A stretch of DNA of 64,000 nt from Pseudomonas sp. MMS21 TM103. Lineage in GTDB: Bacteria > Pseudomonadota > Gammaproteobacteria > Pseudomonadales > Pseudomonadaceae. Below the pieces are notes generated by a model. It was given only the letters and a program-made list of their open reading frames with translations. It did no database searches and was not told the DNA's origin. The translations under genes were made by a program, and so were the position numbers. Shown one piece after another: positions 27,514-35,642 of the stretch (the first letter of the stretch is position 1; each line of letters starts with the position of its first letter). Where the stretch lies: positions 802,029 to 866,028 of the forward strand of contig NZ_JAJISP010000002.1 in the NCBI RefSeq assembly GCF_022132145.1, read 5' to 3'.

Positions 27514-28632
27514 ATGACCGCACCCAGCCCTGCCGACCTACCTAATGATGTGCTGGCAGATTTTCGCCAGGAAACCGCAGAGCAGTTTCAGCGCAGCGAA
27601 CAACTGCTTATCGAGCTGGAGCACTGCCCCGACGATAGAGCAAAGCTGAACGACCTGTTTCGCCAGGTTCATACCATCAAGGGCAATCTGGGCTATATCG
27701 GCCTGAGCGCGCTAATGCCCCTGCCACAGGCCATGGAAGATGTGCTGGCCTGCTTGCGCGAGGCACGCTTGAACTTCGACAACCTGCTTGGCGACATTTT
27801 GCTGGTAACCCTGGATCACCTCAAAGAGCTGATCGCGCATGGCCTGGGCGGCCCCACTGCCCGCCTCGACCGCACGCAGCTCGATGCACTCAGCCACGCC
27901 TTGCGCGAACTGGCCGGCGCACCCGCATTTCGACAGACCGAGGCCCGCCGTTCGCTCCTGCAACAGCTCGACCCCCACAGCCAGCTCCCCGCCCCCACAA
28001 CGTCATGCGACCCAAAGGCCGCCGAACTGCTCGAGCAGCACGGCATTGTGCCGGACGAAGACCTGCTGTTCTTCATCGAACTGATGCAAGCCAGCGAGCG
28101 GCGCTCGCACTTTTGGCAGGGCCGCGGCTTGCGCCAACTGGACCTGGCCCTGGCCATCAACCAGCTCGGCAATACACCGGAACCCCCAGCGCAGCTGGCA
28201 GCTGCCGTGTGCCTGCATGACCTGGGCATGACCTTTCTGCCGCTGGACACGCTGCACAAGGAAGCCCGCCTCAATCACGATGAGCGCCAGCAGATGCAAT
28301 CACACCCACACCTGGCTTATGACCTACTGAAACGACTACCCCAGTGGGAAACGGCCGCCGACATCGTCCTGCAACACCATGAACATGCCGACGGTGGCGG
28401 CTACCCTAGAGGCCTGTCGGAGCGTGAAATTCGCCCCGGCGCCCTGATTATCAATATCGTCGACACCTTCGATGCCCGCACCCACGAACGCGCCCACCAA
28501 ACCCTGAGCAAGCGCCCGCTACTGCGCGCCATCCTCGAAATCAACGGCCTGGCAGGCCAGCAATTTAGCCCGCACTGGGTCGACATATTCAACCGCACCC
28601 TCCAGCAACTCCCCGCACTCGCTCACCCCTGA
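27514..28632 (+). CDS. Hybrid protein: histidine phosphotransfer (HPt) domain plus HD-GYP phosphodiesterase domain
   Basis: Predicted cytoplasmic 372-residue protein. An N-terminal HPt domain (about 12-110) has the phosphorylatable His53 in VHTIKGNLGYIG. The C-terminal HD-GYP domain (about 200-345) has HD at 235-236, His264, the paired His288-289 and DGGGYP at 293-298, with Asp317 in NIVDTFDA. These are the metal ligands and signature of c-di-GMP phosphodiesterases, so activity is plausible. HD-GYP proteins usually carry a receiver domain; an HPt suggests that a phosphorelay controls this one. The ATG at 27514 follows GGAG; a longer frame upstream lacks a site. It diverges from aspS. No partner kinase is adjacent. 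Confidence 0.87.
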   Translation: MTAPSPADLPNDVLADFRQETAEQFQRSEQLLIELEHCPDDRAKLNDLFRQVHTIKGNLGYIGLSALMPLPQAMEDVLACLREARLNFDNLLGDILLVTLDHLKELIAHGLGGPTARLDRTQLDALSHALRELAGAPAFRQTEARRSLLQQLDPHSQLPAPTTSCDPKAAELLEQHGIVPDEDLLFFIELMQASERRSHFWQGRGLRQLDLALAINQLGNTPEPPAQLAAAVCLHDLGMTFLPLDTLHKEARLNHDERQQMQSHPHLAYDLLKRLPQWETAADIVLQHHEHADGGGYPRGLSEREIRPGALIINIVDTFDARTHERAHQTLSKRPLLRAILEINGLAGQQFSPHWVDIFNRTLQQLPALAHP

Positions 28633-28732
28633 CCCCCCTTGCGCCAGGCGGCCGCGCCGACCTACGCTCGCCCCACCGACCATTCATCGACAGACACACA
28701 TCGTCGAGCCCCGGCTCGACTCAAGGAGCAAT

Positions 28733-29551
28733 ATGCAATCGCTTGCAGGCAAGGTAGCCGTAATAACCGGTGCAGGCTCAGGCATTGGCCGCGCCCTCGC
28801 CGAACTACTGGCCCAGGAGGGCTGCCACTTGGCCCTGGCGGACATAAATGCCACCAACCTGGAAAGCATCGCCAGCGCCTTGCACCAGCACGGCCACCAG
28901 GTCAGCAGCCACATCCTCGACGTAGCCGATCGCACAGCAGTCTTCGCCTTTGCCGACGCCGTACTGGCCCACCACGGCAGCGCCCACCTGATCATCAACA
29001 ACGCCGGCGTGGCTGTATCACAAACCATTGCGAACCTGGGCTATGAGGACTTCGAATGGATAATGGACATCAATTTCTGGGGTGTCGTGCACGGTACAAA
29101 AGCCTTCCTGCCGCACCTGCTGGAAAACAACGCAGGTCACATCGTCAATGTTTCCAGCATTTTCGGCATCGTCAGCATGCCCTCACAGGGGGCGTATAAC
29201 GCCAGCAAGTTTGCCGTCCGCGGCTTTACCGAAGCCTTGCGCCAGGAACTGCACAACAGCAACGTAAGGGTCAGCTGTGTTCACCCTGGCGGGGTCAAAA
29301 CCGACATCGCCCGCTCGGCGCGCTTTTACCAGGGCATCAACGGCCAATGCGACGCCACCCGAGCCGCCTCAGACTTCGACAAGCTGGCCCGAACCACCCC
29401 GGAACAGGCCGCCAGGATTATCGTCGAAGGACTCAAAAGCAAACGTCCACGCATCCTGATCGGTAACGACGCCCGCCTCCTCGACTGGATTCAACGGCTG
29501 CTGCCAGGCGCCTACCCCAAGCTGCTGGCCATGCTCTTGCGCAAGCGTTGA
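28733..29551 (+). CDS. Short-chain dehydrogenase/reductase
   Basis: Classical SDR of 272 residues. The cofactor motif is [22 protein letters not shown] follows, catalytic Ser is in NVSSIFG and the Tyr-x3-Lys is in [11 protein letters not shown]. The C-terminal extension ([21 protein letters not shown]) is hydrophobic and may associate with the membrane. An acidic residue after the second strand (ADINATN) favours NAD(H). The substrate cannot be told. AGGAGC precedes the ATG; the gene lies 100 bases after the HD-GYP gene and may share its transcript. Confidence 0.85.
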   Translation: MQSLAGKVAVITGAGSGIGRALAELLAQEGCHLALADINATNLESIASALHQHGHQVSSHILDVADRTAVFAFADAVLAHHGSAHLIINNAGVAVSQTIANLGYEDFEWIMDINFWGVVHGTKAFLPHLLENNAGHIVNVSSIFGIVSMPSQGAYNASKFAVRGFTEALRQELHNSNVRVSCVHPGGVKTDIARSARFYQGINGQCDATRAASDFDKLARTTPEQAARIIVEGLKSKRPRILIGNDARLLDWIQRLLPGAYPKLLAMLLRKR

Positions 29552-29613
29552 ACCTCATGCGCCCCATAGCCTCAGACAATGGTGCCTATTAACTTTAAGC
29601 CAAGATCAAGCTC

Positions 29614-29636
29614 GCAGAGCCCATGTTAGGCTCTGC
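29614..29636. other. Inverted repeat between the dehydrogenase and dps genes
   Basis: GCAGAGCC pairs perfectly with GGCTCTGC across CATGTTA. It has no T-tract. It lies 52 bases before the dps start, so it may be an operator or a leader hairpin. Confidence 0.4.
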
Positions 29637-29687
29637 CCATCACGGAGCCAGACAAGCTCCGACTCACCTGATAAAAGGATAAATGGT

Positions 29688-30158
29688 ATGGAAATCAATA
29701 TCGGAATCGCTGAGCAGGATCGCGCTGCCATCGCCGAAGGCCTGTCTCGCCTGCTCGCCGACACTTATACCCTGTATCTGAAAACCCACAACTTCCACTG
29801 GAACGTCACCGGCCCGATGTTCAACACCCTTCACCTGATGTTCGAAGGGCAATACACCGAACTGGCACTGGCCGTCGACCAGATCGCCGAGCGAATCCGC
29901 GCCCTGGGCTTCCCGGCACCCGGCACTTACGCCGCCTATGCACGCCTGTCCTCGATCAAGGAAGAGGAAGGTGTACCCAGCGCTGCCGACATGATCAAGC
30001 AACTGGTTCAGGGGCAGGAGGCCGTGATTCGCACGGCTCGCGGGATCTTCCCCCTGCTCGACAAGGTCAGCGACGAGCCTACCGCAGACGTACTGACCCA
30101 GCGCATGCAAGTGCATGAAAAAACCGCCTGGATGCTGCGCAGCCTGCTCGACGCCTGA
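29688..30158 (+). CDS. dps: Dps-family ferritin-like DNA-protection protein
   Basis: 156-residue four-helix protein that stores iron and shields DNA or consumes peroxide. The ferroxidase site between subunits is seen in [22 protein letters not shown], read in parts (His, Asp/Glu ligands), with [19 protein letters not shown] following. No Lys-rich N-terminal tail is present, so direct DNA binding may be weak. AAAGGATAAATGGT precedes the ATG. It stands alone between inverted repeats. Confidence 0.92.
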   Translation: MEINIGIAEQDRAAIAEGLSRLLADTYTLYLKTHNFHWNVTGPMFNTLHLMFEGQYTELALAVDQIAERIRALGFPAPGTYAAYARLSSIKEEEGVPSAADMIKQLVQGQEAVIRTARGIFPLLDKVSDEPTADVLTQRMQVHEKTAWMLRSLLDA

Positions 30159-30200
30159 CAGGGCACCGCCCCGATACCCGTCAACTGATTGAAACAACCA

Positions 30201-30232
30201 ACAGGTGAAGACCAGCCCCGGTCTTTACCTGT
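30201..30232 (+). terminator. Inverted repeat after dps, possible terminator
   Basis: ACAGGTGAAGACC pairs with GGTCTTTACCTGT at 12 of 13 positions (one G-T) across a 6-base loop. No T-run follows, so termination would be weak or factor-dependent. Confidence 0.5.
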
Positions 30233-30331
30233 AACTTGCAACAGGCTCGCGGTGGCGCCGAAATGTTCCTAGGCGCAAGACTGGTGCTTGTTCTATGCTT
30301 CGACCATCTGCAACTTGTCACAGTGACGTGC

Positions 30332-31399
30332 ATGAGCAAGCCAAACAAAACCCCCAGCATTGTTGAGCGCTACCCAGAAGACACGCGTGAAGCGGCCGCC
30401 CTGCTCAAGCAGGCCGTACCCCTGATGATGCGGCACGGCATCGCCCCCAACCCGCTGCACTACGCCCTTTGGTACACCTACTGCCAAGGCCAGGAGCCGG
30501 AACTCAATCGTCGCCTGGACAAGATCGCCACAGACTTCGACAGCTTTCCAACGGAAGCCGCCGTCAAACTGTTCCGCGACTACATCATTCGCCATGAACT
30601 CGAAGAAGCCCGCGCCGGTCAACAACAAGTCATCGAACTGGTCGATGGCATTGAAGACGATGTTTCTATCAGCGTAGCCGGAAGCCACAACTATCAAACC
30701 AGCCTGGCACAGGGTCTCGCCGCACTAAGAGAACCGATTATCGATGACCTGCCCAACGTATTGAACGACCTGCAACAAAGCACCCAGCTGATGCAGGATC
30801 AGCAAGAGAAGTTCCTCTACCGCATACGCGCAGCGCAGAATGAGATCCAGCACCTGCGCGGCCAACTGGAACGCGCCCACGTCGCAGCAACCCTCGACAG
30901 CCTGACCCAGGTATTCAACCGGCACGCCTTTACCCGCCTACTCGAACAGGCGCTGACTGGCGAACATCAGGGCGTGGCCCTGGTGATGCTGGATATAGAC
31001 CACTTCAAACAGTTCAATGACCAATATGGCCACCCCCTGGGTGATCGGGTTCTGCAGCATGTCGGTCAACTGCTGCGCGATGCACTGCCACCGCGCGCCA
31101 CCGCCGCACGCTACGGCGGCGAAGAGTTCTGCGTAATTCTTCGCGAATGCTTCGATACCCAGAGCGCATACGCCTTTGCCGAAAACCTGCGCACAAAAAT
31201 CCAGTCGCTGCGTATAAAAGTGCGCCGCACCGACCAGGTACTCGACAGTATCAGCGCCTCCTTCGGTTTCGCCCTCGCCAAACCCGGCGACAACCCGGAA
31301 AGCCTGCTGACCCGCGCGGATGACGCGCTTTACCAAGCCAAACACAGCGGTCGCAACCAGGTACACCCCGAGCTCTGCGAAAGCGCCCTAAGCGCTTGA
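30332..31399 (+). CDS. Diguanylate cyclase (GGDEF domain)
   Basis: Predicted soluble 355-residue enzyme that makes c-di-GMP from two GTP. Residues 1-185 are helical with a possible coiled coil near 140-185 and no recognised sensor domain. The GGDEF domain starts DSLTQVFNRHAF, with metal-binding DIDHFKQFNDQYGH and the active motif YGGEEF at 262-266. The inhibitory site, normally RxxD five residues before GGEEF, reads PPRA here, so product inhibition at this site is probably lost. An upstream in-frame ATG at 30236 has no good site; 30332 is chosen because the protein starts with sensible sequence there. Confidence 0.9.
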   Translation: MSKPNKTPSIVERYPEDTREAAALLKQAVPLMMRHGIAPNPLHYALWYTYCQGQEPELNRRLDKIATDFDSFPTEAAVKLFRDYIIRHELEEARAGQQQVIELVDGIEDDVSISVAGSHNYQTSLAQGLAALREPIIDDLPNVLNDLQQSTQLMQDQQEKFLYRIRAAQNEIQHLRGQLERAHVAATLDSLTQVFNRHAFTRLLEQALTGEHQGVALVMLDIDHFKQFNDQYGHPLGDRVLQHVGQLLRDALPPRATAARYGGEEFCVILRECFDTQSAYAFAENLRTKIQSLRIKVRRTDQVLDSISASFGFALAKPGDNPESLLTRADDALYQAKHSGRNQVHPELCESALSA

Positions 31400-31568
31400 T
31401 TTGAGTAGCTCACCTCTTTGCTGTTAAATACGCCCCGTGCCGCTGTTCCGAGCCATTGGATCAGCGCATAGGCCGATTACACGCGCATCCACAACGCCCT
31501 CAACCCAAGGCAATGCGTGTGCAACTGGCTCTTCCTGGCGATCCTTTTACTAAGTGAGCTCATTGAAT

Positions 31569-32177
31569 ATGTTGAAAATCGTCCACCTGCTAGCGGGCTT
31601 CAGCGCCCTGCTGCTTTCATTTGTGCCAAGCCTCAGCAATGACACCCTGCCATTCCTGCAACAGCCAGAAACCCTGTGCCTTGCCTTGCTCGGCCTAATT
31701 AACCTGATCCTGGCACCCCAACTGCCTATTTGGCATGCCGGCCTGCGCCATCAACTGCAAAATCTGGTTTCTGCCTTGCTGATACTGGGTACATTGCTGC
31801 AAGCCTTGATCCTACTGGCACCCCTACCAACGATTGCCGATCTGCCTGCCACCCTGCTCAGCCTGCTCACTGTGCTCATCGCAGTGCTGCTTCACCTGGC
31901 AACCAACCTGCGCTTGCAAGTACGCAACAACACCGCCGCGGCAACTCACAACATGACCGATCGGGAAACCGGCACAGTCAAGTGGTTCAATACATCCAAG
32001 GGTTTCGGCTTCATTTCCCGCGACTCAGGTGACGACATCTTTGTGCACTTTCGCGCAATTCGTGGTGAAGGGCATCGGGTACTGGTCGAAGGTCAGCGCG
32101 TCGAGTTCTCCGTCATGCAACGCGACAAGGGCTTGCAGGCGGAAGACGTAATTGCCGCCTCCCCCGCCCGCCGCTAA
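31569..32177 (+). CDS. Membrane protein with C-terminal cold-shock domain
   Basis: A 202-residue fusion. The first 115 residues hold about four hydrophobic segments ([62 protein letters not shown]). A complete CspA-type domain follows from about residue 130, with RNP1 KGFGFI and RNP2 DIFVHF. The RNA-binding domain would face the cytoplasm and tie an RNA chaperone to the inner membrane. An in-frame ATG at 31953 could yield a free 74-residue Csp, though no strong site precedes it. GTG at 31554 is an alternative upstream start. An equivalent gene is at this position in P. aeruginosa, as I recall. Confidence 0.85.
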   Translation: MLKIVHLLAGFSALLLSFVPSLSNDTLPFLQQPETLCLALLGLINLILAPQLPIWHAGLRHQLQNLVSALLILGTLLQALILLAPLPTIADLPATLLSLLTVLIAVLLHLATNLRLQVRNNTAAATHNMTDRETGTVKWFNTSKGFGFISRDSGDDIFVHFRAIRGEGHRVLVEGQRVEFSVMQRDKGLQAEDVIAASPARR

Positions 32178-32185
32178 CCACAGGA

Positions 32186-32224
32186 AAAACAGAAAAGCCC
32201 GCAGAATGCGGGCTTTTCTGTTTA
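32186..32224. terminator. Bidirectional intrinsic terminator
   Basis: AAACAGAAAAGCCCGCA pairs perfectly with TGCGGGCTTTTCTGTTT across three bases. The A-rich and T-rich flanks let it serve the cold-shock gene on the plus strand and slyX on the minus strand. Confidence 0.9.
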
Positions 32225-32246
32225 TTACGGCGACCGGCTCTAGATA

Positions 32247-32453
32247 CTAATAGTGAGGCGGTGGCGCCTCATCTTCAGCCGCGTCGAGCTGCCCACCCAA
32301 CTCATCCTGACGCCTGGCTAAAGCCGCGACCTGCAATTGCAGTCGATCCAACTCACGCTGCTGCGCCACCAGCACATCGTTGAGTGCCTGAATGGTGTCA
32401 TCCTGAAAAGCCAAACGGCTTTCCAGCTCGGTGATTCGTTGCTCCGCCTTCAT
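32247..32453 (-). CDS. slyX: SlyX family protein
   Basis: 68-residue coiled-coil protein ([40 protein letters not shown]) with the SlyX C-terminal PPPHY. The function of SlyX is not established. It starts three bases after the HIT gene and is probably co-transcribed with it. Confidence 0.92.
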   Translation of the reverse strand: MKAEQRITELESRLAFQDDTIQALNDVLVAQQRELDRLQLQVAALARRQDELGGQLDAAEDEAPPPHY

Positions 32454-32456
32454 CCC

Positions 32457-32882
32457 TCAGCCCTCGATAAAACAGAAATTTTCGGTCAGCACCAGGCGCA
32501 ACCTGTCCTTGATCGCCAGTACCTGCTCATCGCTATACGGCTGGGCAGGCAGCCTGCCCCACACAGGGGCCGGCCAGGCGGCATCATCACGACGCCGAGC
32601 AATCACATGCATGTGCAGTTGGCCGACCATATTGCCCAGGGTGGCGATGTTCATCTTGTCGGCCCCCAGGGCATCCTTCAGCGTCTCGGCAAGCCTTGTG
32701 GTTTCTTGCCACAAGGCTTGCTGATCGTCGGTATCGAGCTGAAACACCTCACTCACCTCTTCGCGCCTGGGCACCAAGATAAACCAGGGGTAGTGCGCAT
32801 CATTCATCAACAGCAAACGGCACAGCGAAAAATCGCCCAGCGGCAGAGTGTCCTGCTGCAAACGAGAATCCAAAACAAACAT
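32457..32882 (-). CDS. HIT-domain protein
   Basis: 141-residue histidine-triad nucleotide-binding protein, likely a nucleotidyl hydrolase or transferase. The triad is in GQLHMHVIARRRDD (H-x-H-x), and the N-terminal part has LMNDAHYPWFILVPRR. The third His position of the classical HxHxH motif is Ile-Ala here (HMHVIA), so catalytic use of only two His should be noted. GGAGG precedes the ATG at 32882; the ATG at 32900 is less likely. It forms a pair with slyX. Confidence 0.88.
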   Translation of the reverse strand: MFVLDSRLQQDTLPLGDFSLCRLLLMNDAHYPWFILVPRREEVSEVFQLDTDDQQALWQETTRLAETLKDALGADKMNIATLGNMVGQLHMHVIARRRDDAAWPAPVWGRLPAQPYSDEQVLAIKDRLRLVLTENFCFIEG

Positions 32883-32900
32883 AGGCCACCCTCCTGCCAC

Positions 32901-33452
32901 ACCATTGAATAGACAAAGCTTAGTGCCATAAGCACAAACCCGTCATGCCCAGCGACGGCCAGCAGGATACGCGGGAGCCGCAGCAGATTCACCTACACAC
33001 TCGCGCACTGCAAAGGCGCTACAAGCAGGCCATGCAGCAAGTGAGCCGCGCACCACTATTGCGCACACTTGCGCATGGTTTGTTTCCTACCGTAATCAGA
33101 ATCGCGGCAGGCGTTACCACTGCAACCTGCCCCCTTCCCAGCAGAATGCTGCCAACAACACGGAAACAGGCGCCAGACCAACCATTCCTTCGCCGCACCC
33201 ACAAGCGACAAAGAGCGCCTGCACCCCCTATGAAACCTGACGACGATGCCTTTAGAATGCCTGCAAGAGAGAGCCCAGCCACGGCAAAAAGCTCAACAAA
33301 TATTGAAAGCCCGGTTTTTTGTGCACGACTTTTGCTTTAGGTTACTGCGACGCCCGGGACACCTTGCCACCAGGTAACAAATCCAGGCTAACCGCAACCG
33401 AAAATCCAGATTTTGTCAGCGCTGCTGTATACACGCAGGAATCTACATAATT
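32901..33452. other. Gene-free interval upstream of oprD
   Basis: About 550 bases, 730 counting the whole span to the oprD start, without a convincing gene. Open frames of 131 codons (plus) and 87 codons (minus) exist at 32945-33340 and 33019-33282, but they lack a ribosome-binding site, show little third-position GC preference and have no family I recognise. It could hold a small RNA or a long oprD leader. Confidence 0.45.
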
Positions 33453-33480
33453 GCGACATGCTTCATCGTCTTTTGCGACA
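33453..33480 (-). promoter_or_regulatory. Candidate ArgR operator upstream of oprD
   Basis: On the minus strand TGTCGC occurs at 33480-33475 and again at 33458-33453, a 22-base direct period, each followed by an A-rich stretch. Pseudomonas ArgR sites are described as direct repeats of TGTCGC-N8-AA, with a period near 21. ArgR is known to act on oprD in P. aeruginosa. The AA positions are only partly kept, so this is a candidate. Confidence 0.4.
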
Positions 33481-33628
33481 CGACCGTGAACAAAGTGCAA
33501 TGAGTGGATTGCAACTATCGCCAACTTTAGCTGCGTGCTATAAGTTAGCGCCGACACAAAAAGAAAGAGCTGTCCATATAACAATCAACTGGACAGCGCA
33601 ACTCTTCTAAACCAAAGGAGCAATCACG

Positions 33629-34906
33629 ATGCAAGTGATGAAGTGGAGCGTAATCGCCCTCGCAGTAGCAGCGGGCAGTACCCAAATGGCCGTGGCATCC
33701 AGCCAATCCGAATCCAAGGGCTTTCTTGAAGACAGCACTTTCAATATCTTCAATCGCATCCTGTATCACAACCGCGATTTTCGGAATGGTGGCTCCAATA
33801 CCAATTCTGTAACCGGCAAAAGCCATGGCTACCGTGAAGAAACCGGCTTGGGCATTCGTTTGCTGGCCGAGTCCGGCTTCACCCAAGGCACCGTTGGCGT
33901 AGGCGTTGATGCCCACTCCCTCTCCAGCATCAAGCTGGACAGCGGCCGCGGTCGTTTCGGTTCGGGCCAATTCGACCAGACCGATAGCGGTCGCGGCGAT
34001 GACACCCAGACCGAAGTTGGCGGCGCAATCAAGTTCCGTATTTCCGACACCGTCCTGAAATACGGCAACCAGATGACCGGCAGCCCGGTCTTCAGCACCG
34101 ACGACAGCCGCATCCTGCCTGAAGTGGCTACCGGCACCCTGCTGACCAGCAATGAAATCGAAGGCCTTGAACTGACCGCCGGTCGTTTCACCGCCCTGAG
34201 CAGCCAGACCAGCACCGATCGCGACACCTTCGGCCTGAAGTCCGCCAATATCGTCGGCGCCAGCTACAGCTTCACCGACAACTTCAGCGGCGCCATCCAC
34301 GCCTCCGACGTCGAAGACCACTTCAAGAAGACTTATGTCAACTTGAACTACAACCTGCCACTGGCAGACGATCAGGCGCTGAACTTCGACTTCAACGGCT
34401 ACAAAACTACCGATGACGGCCAGAAACTTTCGGGCGACGTCGACAACAAGATCTGGAGCTTGGCTGCTGCCTACTCCCTGGGTGGCCACAAGTTCACCCT
34501 GGGCCATCAGCGCTCCTCCGGCGACTCTGCCTATGCTTACGGCGTCGACGGCGGCGGCACTATCTGGCTGAACAACTCCGTTCAGTACTCCGACTTCGAT
34601 CGTCAAGACGAACGCTCCTGGCAGGTTCGCTACGACCTGAACATGGCCACCTATGGCGTTCCGGGCCTGAGCTTCATGACCCGCTACACCACCGGTGACA
34701 ACATCGAAACCGGCGCAGCTAGCGAAGGCAAAGAGCACGAGTGGGATCTCGAAGCCAAGTACGTGATCCAGGAAGGCGCCGCCAAGGACCTGTCCTTCCG
34801 CGTGCGTAACGCCATCTGGCGCGCCAACGGCGTACAGAACGACGAGTATGGCGCTGACGTGAATGACTTCCGCCTGATCGTCGAATATCCGCTGAGCGTG
34901 TTGTAA
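33629..34906 (+). CDS. oprD: OprD-family outer-membrane porin
   Basis: Specific channel of 425 residues; the P. aeruginosa homologue takes up basic amino acids and small peptides and also admits carbapenems. A signal peptide (VIALAVAAGSTQMAVA) precedes SKGFLEDSTFNIFNRILYHN, and the C-terminal strand ends VEYPLSVL. Family blocks YNLPLADDQALNFDFNGYKT and [20 protein letters not shown], each quoted in part, are intact. AAAGGAGCA precedes the ATG. The position beside proS matches oprD of P. aeruginosa; pores of the family are many, so substrate is inferred. A -10-like TATAAG lies at 33539-33544. Confidence 0.88.
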   Translation: MQVMKWSVIALAVAAGSTQMAVASSQSESKGFLEDSTFNIFNRILYHNRDFRNGGSNTNSVTGKSHGYREETGLGIRLLAESGFTQGTVGVGVDAHSLSSIKLDSGRGRFGSGQFDQTDSGRGDDTQTEVGGAIKFRISDTVLKYGNQMTGSPVFSTDDSRILPEVATGTLLTSNEIEGLELTAGRFTALSSQTSTDRDTFGLKSANIVGASYSFTDNFSGAIHASDVEDHFKKTYVNLNYNLPLADDQALNFDFNGYKTTDDGQKLSGDVDNKIWSLAAAYSLGGHKFTLGHQRSSGDSAYAYGVDGGGTIWLNNSVQYSDFDRQDERSWQVRYDLNMATYGVPGLSFMTRYTTGDNIETGAASEGKEHEWDLEAKYVIQEGAAKDLSFRVRNAIWRANGVQNDEYGADVNDFRLIVEYPLSVL

Positions 34907-34932
34907 TTCAGCTGTAATTCGTTAGCGATATG

Positions 34933-34959
34933 AAAAGCCCGGCTTCTGCCGGGCTTTTT
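34933..34959 (+). terminator. Intrinsic terminator downstream of oprD
   Basis: AAAAGCCCGGC pairs with GCCGGGCTTTT across four bases and continues in Ts. It ends oprD transcription. Confidence 0.9.
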
Positions 34960-35118
34960 CTTGCCTGCCGATTACACACCGGGCACTAATCAACCAGCCA
35001 TAAATTTAAAGACGCCGGACTGAAACCCACCCTACTCAAACGACCCACAGCAGCTAACGAGTAGAGCACTTTTTCTTGCCCACCAGCTGGCCATTGATCA
35101 ATATTTAACCAGCCATTA

Positions 35119-35535
35119 TCAAAGTGGCAATGCGTAAGTGCCGGTCACGTGCGCCACCAACTCTTCTTCATTACCCAAAGAATAAAGCGATACTTCGCAA
35201 ACTGCCTGCCGCCTGCTTAAACGCAGAATCCGCGCTTCGGCCAACAGGTCTACCGGTTTTGGCTTGACCAGAAAGTTGATATTCAGGTTCGAGGTCACCG
35301 CCATTTCCACCCGCCCCAACCGCCCCAACACCACCGCATACATGGCTGCATCCGCCAGCGCCATGATGGTCGGTCCCGACAATGTGCCGCCAGGGCGTAT
35401 CAGCTTGGCGTGAAAAGGCACCCGCGCCAGTACACCCCGCGTATCCAGCCGGTCGATGCACAGTTCGATGTCTTCCGCGATCGGCAACCCAGCCCGAATC
35501 AGCGCTTGAACCTGTTCCGCCGTCAATACCGTCAC
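35119..35535 (-). CDS. PaaI-type hot-dog thioesterase
   Basis: 138-residue hot-dog protein, likely an acyl-CoA thioesterase. The PaaI pattern appears as HAKLIRPGGTLSGPTIMALADAAMYAV with a bound-CoA Gly and Asp, then SNLNINFLVKPKP. The GTG at 35535 is the start because AGGAGG stands six bases before it; the longer frame to 35673 overlaps proS and lacks support. It diverges from proS over a 107-base gap that holds a perfect inverted repeat. Confidence 0.85.
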   Translation of the reverse strand: MTVLTAEQVQALIRAGLPIAEDIELCIDRLDTRGVLARVPFHAKLIRPGGTLSGPTIMALADAAMYAVVLGRLGRVEMAVTSNLNINFLVKPKPVDLLAEARILRLSRRQAVCEVSLYSLGNEEELVAHVTGTYALPL

Positions 35536-35568
35536 TCTCAACCTCCTGCTTGAGTCACCTGCCTGCCT

Positions 35569-35588
35569 CCTGTACGCAACAGTACAGG
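35569..35588. promoter_or_regulatory. Inverted repeat in the thioesterase-proS divergent promoter region
   Basis: CCTGTAC and GTACAGG form a perfect 7-bp inverted repeat across GCAACA, 34 bases before the thioesterase GTG and 55 bases before proS. It resembles but does not fit the LexA pattern, whose CTG and CAG are ten bases apart, not twelve. An unknown regulator may bind. Confidence 0.45.
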
Positions 35589-35642
35589 CACCGTACAATG
35601 CCGACCTATTAAAAGCCCTTGCAACCGACAGAACGGCCAAAT

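Noticed and set aside
32945..33340. Plus-strand frame of 131 codons before oprD
   Set aside because: No ribosome-binding site, poor codon bias and no family; kept as a gene-free interval.
35569..35588. LexA box in the thioesterase-proS gap
   Set aside because: CTG and CAG are twelve bases apart, while LexA sites need ten.
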